A stretch of 64,000 nucleotides of DNA from Trileptium ribeirensis (lineage: Eukaryota > Nematoda > Enoplea > Enoplida > Thoracostomopsidae). The notes under the pieces were generated by a model that saw only the letters and a list, made by a program, of their open reading frames with translations, did not search any database and was not told the DNA's origin. Made by a program: the position numbers and the translations under genes. Location of the stretch: NCBI GenBank assembly GCA_030248225.1, contig JASANE010009783.1, positions 46,518-110,517 of the forward strand. The letters run 5' to 3'. Positions 55,901 through 61,248 of this stretch are shown in pieces. How positions within the stretch are numbered: the first letter of the stretch is position 1; the number at the start of each line of letters is the position of its first letter.

Positions 55901-56439
55901 TTTGCAAGTTCATAAAAATGAGACCGAAGACCCAATCAGACAATTAATTCTTGCCCAAAAATAATTTTTAGCCACATTTTTTCGAGTTTAGAGAAATAGG
56001 CGAAAAGGAATTCGTTCCAAAAAAGGAAATTTGTACTTCTATTTTTCGTTTGCTTTCACATAATGAAACTACATAATTTGCAGCAACTGCCCGTTTTGTC
56101 GTTTAGTGGCGAATAGGTGTGAGCCCAAAACGATAAATCCGACATTTTGATATGATCAACACAGTCATCGTTAGCTGCAGACTTAAAAGCAATCGAGCTT
56201 TATAATTATCCGCATCCGGTAGGAGATTCCTAATACGTATTGTAAGCTCAAACACCAACACTCACTCTCGTTGGCCATCTCCAACTCTGCCACAACCCGG
56301 CGGTCGACTTCAACAAACGTTGTATCGTCAATTCGCCCGAGGGTATCCTGAGCGCGCGCGATCAACATTTCTCGACGACGACTGTTGGGCGACTCCCAGT
56401 TGAGACCGTGTGCAAGCGACCGAATATCATTGATTGTTT
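16805..56439 (-). CDS. Laminin alpha chain, coiled coil plus five LG domains, gene model
   Basis: Basement-membrane laminin alpha subunit. Its coiled coil trimerises with beta and gamma chains; its C-terminal LG domains bind integrins (LG1-3) and dystroglycan or heparin-like ligands (LG4-5) in the family. Exons, 5' to 3': 56439-56266, 55741-55557, 55104-54988, 53765-53638, 51533-51365, 48920-48710, 46651-46399, 44410-44255 (coiled coil); 42333-42213, 40783-40636, 40070-39881, 38734-38575 (LG1); 36770-36640, 35505-35334, 33089-32993, 32469-32352 (LG2); 31117-30949, 29640-29499, 28502-28314, 26739-26579 (LG3 and linker); 24454-24307, 22516-22327, 20618-20448, 19875-19705 (LG4); 19145-18891, 18009-17853, 16935-16805 (LG5). 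About 4.41 kb of coding sequence. Phases agree at every junction except 48710/46651. N-terminal LN, EGF-like and L4 domains are outside the window. Introns contain only repeats and AT-rich filler as far as I can see. Confidence 0.92.
17245..17395 (+). mobile_element. Fragment of the 'gtggacaggccag' MITE family
   Basis: Matches the right half of the copy at 40945-41260: 'cattaattactactattt', 'gctaaaacat..ttttatagc.tgaaaat', 'aaatatgtag', and the end 'gcaggccagc'. Intronless, non-coding, inside laminin alpha. Confidence 0.5.
17450..17800 (-). mobile_element. 'gtggacaggccag' MITE family, reverse-oriented copy
   Basis: Opens 'ggcctatctacagccctccga' and closes 'cccattgtgggtagggcatg', with the family interior in reverse ('gggagataaattt', 'tactaaatatt'-like, 'aaacattttgcaa', 'ttccagacgtaaaa', 'ttagttaacattggg'). 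About 350 bp with GC-rich ends and an AT-rich centre. The 3' end comes within about 50 bp of the exon ending at 17853. Confidence 0.65.
17853..18009 (-). CDS. Laminin alpha exon, middle of LG5
   Basis: Acceptor cgtttcag, donor gtatgt; 157 bp, starts in phase 0, ends with one base. Begins VHKSKNVMILQLDGVSGLHR and contains DPLYLGGVPADYTSHGLKIT, the typical 'LYVGGVP' strand and turn near the end of an LG domain. It follows directly on 'FCNGQWHNIR' of the preceding exon. Confidence 0.95.
18891..19145 (-). CDS. Laminin alpha exon, N-terminal half of LG5
   Basis: 255 bp, phase 0 at both ends. Acceptor atttgag is atypical (GAG instead of CAG), but the frame and domain start fit; donor gttagt. Contains VGSKFYFEMDVKPRVQSAVL, RDYLTLQMINGNLVYTVDNG and FCNGQWHNIR. 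The 'RDYLTLQ' strand and 'FCxGxWHxI' are LG5 hallmarks; the aspartate in RDY is at the position that helps bind calcium in related LG domains. A loop rich in Ser, Asp and Glu (STAQSDDENATPGS) with an N-glycosylation sequon (NAT) is inserted before it. Confidence 0.95.
19705..19875 (-). CDS. Laminin alpha exon, end of LG4 and start of LG5
   Basis: Acceptor gatttcag, donor gtaaga, 171 bp, phase 0 at both ends. Reads FVSPTFSGCIRELRLNHETF, then GVVPC and GIYFGETGGYAIIDKEMR. The first part closes LG4 (paired cysteines in FSGC and VVPC). The second is the opening strand of LG5 ('YFGxTGGYAI'). Confidence 0.95.
20448..20618 (-). CDS. Laminin alpha exon, middle of LG4
   Basis: Acceptor atacttcag, donor gtaaga; 171 bp, phase 0. 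Reads VNAGRYGRNGWLEIDGTIAA and PPFYVGGLPSDILKSVKIKQ. 'WLEIDG' and 'FYVGGLP' are standard LG strands. It directly follows 'DNEWHH' from the previous exon. Confidence 0.95.
22327..22516 (-). CDS. Laminin alpha exon, core of LG4
   Basis: Acceptor gctttttag, donor gttagt; 190 bp. Contains SANFSLKFRAVGSDGVILFA, YTDYIALYLRHGHVVYRFNS and FSYLDNEWHH. 'SDGVILFA', 'DYIALYL' and 'WHH' are diagnostic LG strands. The aspartate of TDY is at the calcium position used for dystroglycan binding in vertebrate LG4. Confidence 0.96.
22910..23115 (+). repeat. Copy of the TTTTGCCAGGGG repeat family
   Basis: Clear relative of 385-560: the same block order 'ggcttctccgatcgctgaaaatttc', 'ttttgccagggg', 'cttgaaccggggt', 'aaatttaaaaattttcaaaa' and 'cgctaaattgttaa'. 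It lies in the laminin intron upstream of LG4. The short overlapping open frames here are repeat artefacts. Confidence 0.65.
24307..24454 (-). CDS. Laminin alpha exon, LG3-LG4 linker and start of LG4
   Basis: Acceptor ctaaaag-type (ttttag), donor gttggt; enters with two bases, leaves with two. Begins TSSSQSITEPCVLKERPVGP and ends FGVYRGSRMEFERLPANIEF. The cysteine after the Ser/Thr-rich stretch and the 'FGxYRGSxMEF' strand mark the start of LG4. The joined codon (AG|T) gives 'EFSANFSLKF' across the splice. Confidence 0.93.
25061..26122. mobile_element. Palindromic MITE (about 191 bp) split by a nested hAT-like insertion
   Basis: The termini caagagtgcattaggg and ccctaatgcactcttg are perfect inverses, flanked by 7-bp direct repeats (attatat at 25054-25060 and 26123-26129). 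After subtracting the nested insertion 25102-25964 and one target copy, the remaining arms (25061-25101 plus 25973-26016, and about 26040-26122) are inverse complements almost throughout, including the 'tgatgacg' and 'gcgttttcggcc' blocks. The whole element would fold into one long hairpin. Non-coding, in the laminin intron between LG3 and LG4. Confidence 0.85.
25102..25964. mobile_element. Non-autonomous hAT-like element with perfect 8-bp target duplication
   Basis: The left end cagggagtaaccggaa and right end ttccggttattccctg are inverted repeats with one mismatch, followed inward by many ccggttccgg and ccggaattccgg motifs. The identical 8-bp sequence ctgcactc flanks both ends (25094-25101 and 25965-25972), as expected for hAT transposition. 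The 863-bp interior is AT-rich and has no transposase-like frame. Confidence 0.88.
26579..26739 (-). CDS. Laminin alpha exon, end of LG3 and linker to LG4
   Basis: Acceptor cttatag, donor gtaagt. Starts FLTFNTAERSGQFGLGRCPL, closing LG3 (cysteine pairs with FLGC in the preceding exon), and ends in a Pro/Ser/Thr-rich linker (FSPRPDPRTSTHSSVTKLTE). The linker between LG3 and LG4 is the site of proteolysis in some vertebrate alpha chains. It contains basic residues, but I see no clear furin motif in this exon. Confidence 0.93.
28314..28502 (-). CDS. Laminin alpha exon, C-terminal half of LG3
   Basis: Acceptor atttag, donor gtaagc; 189 bp. Contains LQFLLDDIFNEMANFDLPVT, STIHADLDDTLIGTGEPFLG and CLGDITLNGK. 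'EPFLGCLGDITLNG' is the conserved cysteine-bearing strand of an LG domain. The expected 'YVGG' turn is replaced by ADLDDTLIG, so this domain is diverged. Confidence 0.93.
29499..29640 (-). CDS. Laminin alpha exon, middle of LG3
   Basis: Acceptor gttctag, donor gtaagt. Reads HMLNGQLVIAAKMGPDATKF and GDSHWHFVTVRQNQTT. 'LNGQLV' and 'SHWHFVTV' are LG strands. The phase fits both neighbours (G|GT gives Gly). Confidence 0.94.
30949..31117 (-). CDS. Laminin alpha exon, start of LG3
   Basis: Acceptor atttttcag, donor gttagc; 169 bp, phase 0 start. Reads IIRTVSLTPPAGGRFDFSEV and VELTFKVKTQQISGLVFVLA. In other alpha chains LG3 begins '(I)RSVSF..GGxxEL' right after the last cysteine of LG2 (recollection). 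That fits direct splicing from the exon ending at 32352, whose phase also matches. Confidence 0.93.
31937..32106 (-). CDS. Candidate cassette or poison exon between LG2 and LG3
   Basis: Acceptor aaattcag at 32107 and a strong donor gtaagt at 31936 bound 170 bp open in the phase of the preceding exon (VACGVLPDFNLSNNVLPSSV, ending NHCVIKDL). Length 170 is not divisible by three, and splicing to 31117 gives an immediate stop (AT|A TAA). A weaker inner donor (gtaatt, exon end 31954) would give 153 bp, 51 codons, in frame. Skipping the exon is also in frame and matches the usual LG2-LG3 spacing. It could be alternative, a poison exon, or a chance open stretch. Confidence 0.4.
32352..32469 (-). CDS. 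Laminin alpha exon, end of LG2
   Basis: Acceptor tatttag, donor gtaagc; 118 bp, leaves phase 0. Reads HVTRRAFFGCFDTLQVDGEV and IDLAAIQTRIGVKRGCPEQ. The 'FFGCFxxLQVDGExIDL...GVKRGC' segment is the classic C-terminal LG2 disulphide loop of laminin alpha chains. Confidence 0.96.
32993..33089 (-). CDS. Laminin alpha exon, LG2
   Basis: Acceptor atttctag, donor gtaagt; 97 bp. Reads QEGSAPGEMFELGVAKEKYF then YVGGLPAGITR, the 'YYVGGLP' strand of LG2. Confidence 0.95.
33120..33310. repeat. GC-rich low-complexity stretch
   Basis: Includes a run of C (about 3323x region, 33229-33241) and clusters of 'ccctcctccc', 'agctgaccccaa' unlike the AT-rich surroundings. It resembles the GC-rich ends of the dispersed elements at 30170-30310 and 39563-39700 in composition ('ctgaccc', 'cctgggg'), but I could not align it convincingly. 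Intronic. Confidence 0.35.
35334..35505 (-). CDS. Laminin alpha exon, core of LG2
   Basis: Acceptor ctgtttcag, donor gtaagc; 172 bp, phase 0 start. Reads RDYMSIELSAGHVVFRYDLG and YNDGRRHLVQAERNGKDGKL. 'DYMSIEL', 'HVVFRYDLGSGP' and the 'DGRRHLVQ' (usually DGxWHxV) strands identify LG2. Histidine is kept but the usual tryptophan is Arg here. Confidence 0.95.
36423..36606. mobile_element. TIR MITE related to 3370-3520
   Basis: The right end read on the - strand is tacagtcggggatacaaata, and the left end begins acagtcattcctgacagata. The interior has 'aaacgaaggttcgtt' and 'gttcgcgttgttgtgttcg' palindromes like the copy next to importin-11 exon 2. It lies just upstream, in + coordinates, of the exon at 36640. 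Confidence 0.5.
36640..36770 (-). CDS. Laminin alpha exon, start of LG2
   Basis: Acceptor ctgtttag, donor gtagga; 131 bp. Reads GLNFNGEGFMMIPRSNWDPR and ISFSFTSYANEGLLFFVGYE. 'FNGEGFxxIPRSNWDPRxExxISFSFxTxxxxGLLF' is the canonical opening of LG2. Confidence 0.96.
37200..37560. repeat. Dispersed repeat with 'gagcgagcgaagcg' head
   Basis: Contains 'ggagcgagcgaagcga', 'gacgaccatgtgccctttagttgaacgc', 'ctcc.ac.a.cttc.gggtcaaaa' and 'cttatcgagatctacaac'. The block 'gacgatgtgccctttagttgaacgc...gggtcaaaa' recurs at 42520-42580. The 'gagcgaagcg' and 'cgagatctacaac' pieces recur at 51780 and 21437. Possibly a non-autonomous Helitron/Helentron-like or MITE family; class is a guess. Confidence 0.5.
38314..38497. 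mobile_element. TIR MITE, cgattaaacgaaatttcga family
   Basis: The left end reads tacagtcaaggccagaataa, and the right end reversed reads tatagtcacagcacaatcga. The interior holds several 'cgattaaacgaaatttcga' and 'cgatcgaaatttcg' copies, making the DNA strongly palindromic. Same family as 5929-6093 and 4623-4801. It lies about 80 bp from the LG1 exon at 38575. Confidence 0.6.
38575..38734 (-). CDS. Laminin alpha exon, end of LG1
   Basis: Acceptor ttgtag, donor gtatat; 160 bp. Reads LPAAIRERGFWGVLESVEFH then GVPVGLWNFEMDGRVAAYGH. The 'VGLWNF' motif is the hallmark of the LG1 end in alpha chains. The conserved cysteine of 'GC' is Val here (GFWGVLE) and no second cysteine follows, so the usual LG1 disulphide is absent. 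Confidence 0.95.
38750..39156. repeat. Tandem repeat, about 131-bp unit, three copies
   Basis: Units start with 'ttgctaatagaatcgg' or 'ttgctaaaagaatcgg' near 38757, 38886 and 39017, and end with 'aatttaagcaattaaatt'. They differ by only a few substitutions, so the triplication is recent. The array starts about 20 bp upstream of the acceptor of the LG1 exon at 38734, in the transcribed direction. Confidence 0.93.
39881..40070 (-). CDS. Laminin alpha exon, LG1
   Basis: Acceptor gcttcag, donor gtgcgc; 190 bp. Reads QLNDGRWHRAVIERTGKSGV, LTIETEG and KTSTFYLAGAPRNAK. 'LNDGRWHRAVIER' and 'FYLAGAP' are LG1 strands. A Gly/Ala/Gln-rich loop (AQPGTARGASQGTA) sits between them. Confidence 0.95.
40636..40783 (-). 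CDS. Laminin alpha exon, core of LG1
   Basis: Acceptor tttctag, donor gtaagt; 148 bp. Reads LLLWLGNEIGTRRTNLIPSE and DYMALTLEGWQAVLRYDFGS, ending GPAVIRNR. 'GLLLWLG', 'DYMALxLxxG', 'LRYDFGSGPAVI' are diagnostic. The joined codons P-D-G across the splice restore 'PDGLLLW'. Confidence 0.96.
40945..41260 (+). mobile_element. 'gtggacaggccag' MITE family, forward copy
   Basis: Ordered blocks shared with 53225-53590: 'ctcccatgtccg.cccccca', 'catgttcaactaaatccaaa', 'tctgaaaattt', 'tttatttgcaa', 'tgtttttaaacatta', 'ccactattt', 'tataatgctaa', and an end 'ctgtggacaggccag'. GC-rich ends, AT-rich centre. Intronic, non-coding. Confidence 0.7.
41632..41765. mobile_element. Short TIR MITE, acagtcacg..acaaaa family
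   Basis: The left end is acagtcacgaacaaaaagtg, and the right end reversed is tacagtcacggacaaaagta. The interior contains 'gatgaaatgac' and 'gcgaaatgac' repeats. About 134 bp, Tc1/mariner-like tips, non-coding, in the LG1 intron. Confidence 0.75.
42213..42333 (-). CDS. Laminin alpha exon, start of LG1
   Basis: Acceptor tttttag, donor gtaagt; 121 bp, phase 0 start. Reads IKIGVETRGDGSLKVKKPSR then SAAYTHISLYFKAKAPDG. It follows 'ARDIANR' of the coiled coil, giving the usual 'ARxxANxIKVG' transition from domain I to LG1. Confidence 0.95.
43000..43110. mobile_element. Short TIR MITE, tagtcacgctyagaaata family
   Basis: The left end is tagtcacgcttagaaataaa, and the right end reversed is tacagtcacgctcagaaata. 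The interior 'gcgctaatagc...gctgttaa..ttgctaacgattcgc' is also partly palindromic. 111 bp, an almost complete hairpin. Confidence 0.75.
43320..43515 (-). mobile_element. Truncated copy of the 'gtggacaggccag' MITE family
   Basis: Contains 'tttttaagctattaaacgatgtcttagcattac' and the closing 'tgtggagaggtcagc', the reverse-oriented family pattern without its centre. Intronic. Confidence 0.45.
44255..44410 (-). CDS. Laminin alpha exon, last coiled-coil exon (end of domain I)
   Basis: Acceptor attgtag, donor gtaagt; 156 bp, phase 0 at both ends. Reads IQKLKSLIPVVIHNCTTAKE and SRLSDLRRKVDLARDIANR. Heptad hydrophobics continue to 'LARDIANR', which leads straight into LG1. NCT is an N-glycosylation sequon. 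Confidence 0.95.
44571..44815. repeat. Tandem repeat, 34-bp unit, about seven copies
   Basis: The unit 'ccgcctttttgcacttaatttttgtccactctga' (given here in two overlapping parts: 'ccgcctttttgcacttaat' and 'ttttgtccactctga') repeats with increasing divergence toward the right end, where one unit is shortened. It lies between two coiled-coil exons of laminin alpha. Confidence 0.93.
46399..46651 (-). CDS. Laminin alpha coiled-coil exon, acceptor uncertain
   Basis: Donor gtgagt is clear. The translation includes FDQSTAAQLLDAKAVLETAK and EIVDRLPDLENRSAQRASEA, heptad-rich, ending GTGEQ. The best acceptor (ctttccttcag, start 46651) needs a preceding exon ending in phase 2, but the exon ending at 48710 leaves phase 1. 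An inner acceptor (cggttag, start 46619) restores the frame and removes about 11 residues. Otherwise a small exon is missing between 46.7 and 48.7 kb. Confidence 0.85.
48710..48920 (-). CDS. Laminin alpha coiled-coil exon
   Basis: Acceptor gttttcag, donor gtaagc; 211 bp, phase 0 start. Contains CDGIKDHAIASRKTSAALGR, SLNDVTGRLSATNDNLTNIT and ARVNAIQDDAEKLKV: heptads with Ala-rich core as in laminin domain II/I, and an NIT sequon. Confidence 0.93.
49260..49525. repeat. Two-copy tandem duplication, about 164-bp spacing
   Basis: The block 'tatacagc.ttttagaaaacgtga', then 'cgagatagcacgaacggttgtcgagat' (first copy about 49264-49360) returns with small changes at about 49428-49522. The flanking 'taagtcaattttaagagaattagcttaattttta' also repeats. 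Non-coding, intronic. Confidence 0.75.
50870..51240 (-). mobile_element. 'gtggacaggccag' MITE family, reverse-oriented complete copy
   Basis: Opens 'gctgtccacagccctccgaaag' and closes 'cactgtgggcaggccagg'. The middle is the reverse complement of 40945-41260 ('ggggataaattttgc', 'tggcattataaataatgg', 'aaacaatttgcaaa', 'agttgaacatggggga'). About 365 bp. It ends about 125 bp from the exon at 51365. Confidence 0.72.
51365..51533 (-). CDS. Laminin alpha coiled-coil exon
   Basis: Acceptor ttttttag, donor gtaagt; 169 bp, the first base completes the Arg codon begun in the exon at 53638. Reads LHIESQDLERRFSQSRLSSS and AANAYGEISDKTRDAFDGSH, ending ADAAFEL. Laminin alpha chains have similar 'A..AANAY..I.DA' segments. 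NAS is a possible N-glycosylation site. Confidence 0.94.
52390..52920 (+). other. Coding-like block on the opposite strand, unidentified
   Basis: After a good acceptor-like ttcag at 52391, three overlapping + strand frames look more protein-like than usual for this DNA: 52392 on (SVENIGDDYGAAVN, then a hydrophobic stretch), a second frame with FSMEADAKLDKAENKIDVDA, and a third with LEHIHMSVRGMANTMALTME followed by a gtaagt. A further open frame starts ATG at 52778 (MFSLKPVRVVFDQNSLDKCV) and stops at 52920. The pieces are in different frames, so an intact gene is not supported. A decayed nested gene or element remnant is possible. The laminin exons on either side join in phase without it. Confidence 0.25.
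53225..53590 (+). mobile_element. 'gtggacaggccag' MITE family, forward complete copy
   Basis: Inverted tips: ggcctgtccaccc at the left and gtggactggccagg at the right. The interior blocks listed for 40945-41260 are all present in order. About 365 bp, non-coding. It ends about 48 bp downstream (transcript sense) of the exon at 53638. Confidence 0.75.
53638..53765 (-). CDS. Laminin alpha coiled-coil exon
   Basis: Acceptor gtttttag, donor gtagac; 128 bp. Reads SIIANSSVINASLVDLVTKM and EMSHVAIEADTHAHR. Two adjacent glycosylation sequons (NSS, NAS). Leaves two bases of an Arg codon completed at 51533. Confidence 0.92.
54988..55104 (-). CDS. Laminin alpha coiled-coil exon
   Basis: Acceptor atttag, donor gttggg; 117 bp, 39 codons, phase 0. 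Reads DVIQRIEEAEVRSVDHLTGA then QQFVDKVEPLSEATNSYIE, with regular heptad spacing. Confidence 0.92.
55557..55741 (-). CDS. Laminin alpha coiled-coil exon
   Basis: Acceptor cttacag, donor gtaagt; 185 bp. Contains FREIVDTLSKDDDVQSRIDH, LQQSFRDIRNKTSDIDDVMD and ANSELDDIR. NKT is a possible glycosylation site. Strong heptads of a laminin long arm. Confidence 0.94.
56266..56439 (-). CDS. Laminin alpha coiled-coil exon, most N-terminal in the window
   Basis: Acceptor attatag, donor gtgagt; 174 bp, enters with two bases. Reads TINDIRSLAHGLNWESPNSR, MLIARAQDTLGRIDDTTFVE and VVAELEMANE. The preceding exon, probably the end of the EGF-like region or more coiled coil, is not recognisable up to 64000. 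Confidence 0.9.
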
Positions 56440-57935
56440 CTATAATTATTAATAAAAATTATTGCGGTCAAATACAAAACACCTGCGATATACGGGAAAC
56501 ATTGCAAAATGAAAAATAAGAACGGGAAATTTTGACTACAATTCCGGTCTCTCAGTATATAAGATACATTTGTGAAAGAATAAATTCTGGCAGCATTGCA
56601 AAATAACGTTATAAAGAAAATTTGTTAGGAAATCCTTCATAGTCAGGTAATACGTAAATCCCAAATTCAAAATTTTTTATTCTTTTGAGCACACAGATGC
56701 CAATTATACGGCAATTTTATTCGTATTTACCAGCATAACAGTGTCAAAACACTCTTGTTGGGAAAAAAGCCCTTTACGGGTAAGCAAAAAAACCGATGAA
56801 AAAATCTTTTTGGAAAAATATAACGTTAAGTAAAGCGTGCTTAATTGGCTACGTGAAGCAGGGTTATCGGTGTAAAATGGCCCCACACTAATGATGAAAT
56901 ACTGAGGTAATGCGTTAAGGCAATGGTTGTATTTTGGAAAATGCATCTATTTGCTTAATGGACTAGAGACATGTCATTGGCTGTTGCGGTAGAAAAATGC
57001 ACTATCATTTTAATTTATTACGGTGTGTTAGGCTTAGTGTACTGTACCGTACAAGGACACAGTTGAAATGCGCCTTTAAGGACGAAAAAGTTCCGCATTC
57101 AAGACAGAAATTTTTTTGAAACTACTGGATAGATTACCCCTGATCATGTTCCCTATATATCGCATTACTACAAAACCAGTACGTTGTCTATGGTAATGTC
57201 CACAGGAACCTGCAACAAACAGTGTTACAGGGGTCAACCGCTTGAGTTGTACATACACAAGAATTGCCCCAGTCGGTGGAATGCCTGTGTACTACTCCAG
57301 GAATTTCAAAATATTGTATTCGTTTTTATAGCGTAAACAGAGGCGGGGTTGGCTGCGAAATTTAGTAGCATAGACATGAACATTCAGGATTATTTCCACT
57401 GAATGGAGTATATAAGTCCCAGGTGGTGAAACAGAAGATATTCCAGTAAAATTACGTAATGTCTCATAAAGTATATTATAACATTAATAAAGTTGGATTG
57501 TAGTTCTTGTATAGTACAGCAGACGAAGCAAAACACAACATAGAACACCATACCAAATCGAAAACAATAGAGCCTTACCTCAGTATTTCATTATCAGTGT
57601 AACATCATTTTTCATCGACAACCCTGCTTCACATGGCCAAATAACGCGTTACTTAACATTATATTTTTTCAAAAACATTCTTCTGTGGTTTCCTTCCCAT
57701 GCTCACAAAAGCCATTTTTTCCTGGTAACTTTAATAATCATTGAAATAACTATGAATGTTAGTCCAGTAAATATGAATTTGACAACGCAACAGTCCTCGG
57801 CACAGCATCTGGTAACACAGAAAGACACAATTCAGCAAACCACTTATAACATTTTTAAAAAACTTTCGCGCAGCATGAGACTAAGGCTAAGCCTTTAAAT
57901 CACGCAGGGACACTCTATAGACGACATGTAATAAA

Positions 57936-58877
57936 CAGGGTGTCCGCGGGTCTGGCACCCCAGAATTCAAGGAGAATTAAGGAGCATTTTGGAAAAATTC
58001 AAGGCATAATTCTACAGCATATTATCAACCGTATAGTTTACATAATGTTTCTGAAAATGTTGACAAATTATATCGGGTAACAAGAGTATTTGTTTGGGCA
58101 TCTCAGTAACGGACAGCAATATCCATTTGCCCACGTTGTGATATTCTGTTTAAAGCCTCATCGAGCAGAATTACGAAAAAGCCACACTGTGTCACCTGTG
58201 AAACAAGACGGTCTTGAAAATAGGGAGTCAACCCAAACACAAAACTGAAAAGGGGCGACCCTGATCTCGAAGAGATCTCTTTTGGGGGTAAGAGATGATT
58301 GGGGGTCCGGAGACTATGGGGGCTATACTGAAAAGATGGTGGGCCCCTTCTCTGATTTTTCCCCCTCAGCCCAATCAGGGCCCAAAACTGTATCCAATTT
58401 TGTCGCGACCCATCGAAAAGTTTTTGGCTATGTCGCTATCGGATAACATGACCGAAAATATGGAACCAATACGTTCATATCTGTAAGACAGACGAATGTT
58501 TACTGCCTTAAGACACCAAAGTATCTCTGCCCTGGTTACATCACGGGAAATCCGTAAAATTCCTAGTGACGCCTGGTCGGAATTTGAAGTAACGGACTCT
58601 TACAAAGGCGCTGCTGTTTTTGCGGAGCCTGTGCTTCCTGAAAGAAGAGTGGCTATATTAGGTTAACAAGAAACTATGCGCTAAGTGTCCTTATGTTTCT
58701 GCGATTCTGAAGGCATTAAGCACAATTATTTTGGAGCTGTCATACAGCACAAAATTAAAAGAGATGGAACATAAAATTCATGGAGATTAAAGGGGAAGTA
58801 ATTGAATTTAAGGAGATCCAAGGAGGTTTTCTTGATTCAAGGAGAATCCAGGAGATTCAAGGAGCGCGGACACCCAG
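57936..58877. mobile_element. Non-autonomous hAT-like element, cagggtgtccgcg termini
   Basis: The left end cagggtgtccgcg and right end cgcggacacccag are inverted repeats (penultimate base differs). Subterminal 'aattcaaggagaatt..aagga' repeats face 'gattcaaggagaatccaggagattcaagga' at the right. Flanks share the sequence aataaa on both sides, a possible degraded 8-bp target duplication. 942 bp, no transposase frame. Confidence 0.75.
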
Positions 58878-60029
58878 AATAAAGCGGTGTGGGCATAGTT
58901 CGAAGTAATTAACGAATTTTCCATGAATACTTAGTTCTATTCCGCAAACGAATTTTGTTTCTAGTGAAAGTGAAAATATATGTCCTCGCGTTATATAAAT
59001 ATTATAAACTACGGACTTGTCTCACGCCATGAATGTGAATTCTGAGTATATATATAGCTTATATATATACTATAGCCTATATATAGCTTTGGATTCTGAA
59101 AAAATGAGCCCAACCATTAATAGTCGAATCGCTATCGTCGTTAAGGAGATATGACCAATCTCGTGTTTTTGGTATGCCTAGGGCCCATTTAAAACCCATT
59201 TTTATCCAACCCTGTCTGGCACGTAAAGTTAATAACAGCGTTCCGTGAATACCTATTTAGAGCTTTGCTTTTTGAACAAAATGAGGCCAACTGCCCCAGT
59301 GGTTGAGGAGATAGACCAATTTGCTTTCGAGATTCCATGGGGCCCATTTGAAAATTGACAAAACCCTTTAGCTTTCGCATGAGCTATCGTGTAACCTGAT
59401 CTGCTAATCAGAAGTTAAGTTATGCGTGTTGTACCAAATAACCTCAAACAGGCGCTGCCAAATTTCACCAATGATAATTCTTCGTTGTCATCCTCAATTC
59501 ATTGAATACTAAATACACTGCGATATTGAATTTCTAATTATTACAGCTGATTTAGCTCAAACCCGTACATGCTATAGTATTACAGAATCCACCACGCTGT
59601 TATTACAGTTCTTGTTCTTTCACAACATTATTATGATCACATTTATAAAAATAAAATTAATGTTCTACTAAACATTAATTAAATATATTCCTTTTTCATC
59701 TGGTGCCGTTTATCGTGCTCCAAAATGTAATGTTGTTCCAAAACATATCTGTCACCATTAGACGTTTAGCCGGTATAGACACAATTGCATTAATTTTGGA
59801 AGTAGTGTCTTCGATAAATAAGGCATTTTGATTGATTAGGTTAAACGCCGTTGGAAGAATCACTCACTCACCAAACTGTTTTCAACACACTACTAAAAAT
59901 CGGGTTATGTTCCTTATCCCTTTCGGGTTTTAAAAATTAAATATTTTTCAAAGTTTTACTTGTCAATAAAATATTAATCATTCGGTGTGAAAAACAAACT
60001 TCTGAGAATCATAAATTTGCAGTTTTATG

Positions 60030-60430
60030 GAAGTCCACTTCGAAAGAATTTTTTGGTCCGAAAATGGGTTTGTTTTTGCTCTGTGATGAAACAAATAGCA
60101 AGTGGGACACTGCTATCATGTGAGATTACCAATCAACAGACGATAACTTTTTTATTAATTCTCGAATCACTCATACGGAGTTTTTGGCACCGAAATGGAT
60201 TTGCTTTTGCTCTTGTGATGAAACAAATAGCAAGCTGGGACGGAGTTTTTGGTCCCCAAAATGGGTTTGCTTTTTGCTCTGTGATGAAGCCAATAGCAAG
60301 TGGCACACTGCTGATCATGTGAGATCATCAATCAACATACGATAACGTTTTTTTATTAATTGGAAACTCTTACCCATACAGAATATTTGGTCCCAAAATG
60401 GGTTTGCTTTTGCTCTGCTGATGAAACAAA
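60030..60430 (+). repeat. Irregular tandem repeat, four copies
   Basis: The core 'ttttggtccgaaaatgggtttg', 'ctttttgctctgtgatgaaac' and 'aaatagcaagtgg' occurs at about 60049, 60181, 60246 and 60387. Some copies also carry 'gacactgct.atcatgtgagat..atcaatcaaca.acgataac'. Spacing alternates between long and short units. Confidence 0.85.
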
Positions 60431-60461
60431 TAGCAAATGAACAATCTCAAGTAAACATCAA

Positions 60462-60505
60462 ATGAATGAATGACTGAATGAATGAATGCACGAACGAATG
60501 AATCC
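60462..60505. repeat. GAAT-type microsatellite
   Basis: Imperfect run of gaatgaatgactgaatgaat and variants, directly following the four-copy repeat. Confidence 0.85.
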
Positions 60506-61248
60506 CAAAACGAACAGAAGTCAAAAATGTAAATGGATATGGACACCCACAAAAAAGGCTGAAGAACAAGGTACAAACCACAACTTAGTATGTAAAAGTA
60601 TAGTATACTGAAAACTGAAAGTAAAACTTATACACAAGAAAACGTTGTTATTGTTTTTTATAAGAGAAAACTAAAAGGATGAAGATAAAATTCAAAAAAG
60701 TCGATTGAATACATTATTCACTTCCATCAGGGCTATAAAGATATCACAATTCAAAAACCAGTCTTCATAATTTCAATATAGAACTAAGACGCAACACAGA
60801 AGCAGGCTGGAATTTGGCAATATTTACGGCAAAATTAAAGATTTAATCAAAATCTTAATCTCTAAATATTCTGGGACATAAACCTTGGAGCAACGTTAAC
60901 AAAAATTTGTTACACACTCTTTTATTTTTTAATATGCTGACTGCTTATACAAAGTGCCTTTTTAAATACGGCGGTTTGCAGTGTACTTGGAAATTAAAAC
61001 CACAAAAATTGCAATAAACAAAATTTTAAGATGACCTGCCAACATTTAGCCTAGAGCAATTTATTAGAGTATAATATTTTAAAAAACATGCTACGTTCAG
61101 TATTATTTATTGGGATTTACCCAAACTTATTTAGCGAACATAGCGGCGAACCCACATAAAGACAAAACCAAACGGGCTACGTTATCAGTTAAAATCACAA
61201 TAGTGCAAAAATTCACAGTTCAAACTTTTGTCATCGGGATTTTCAGTA

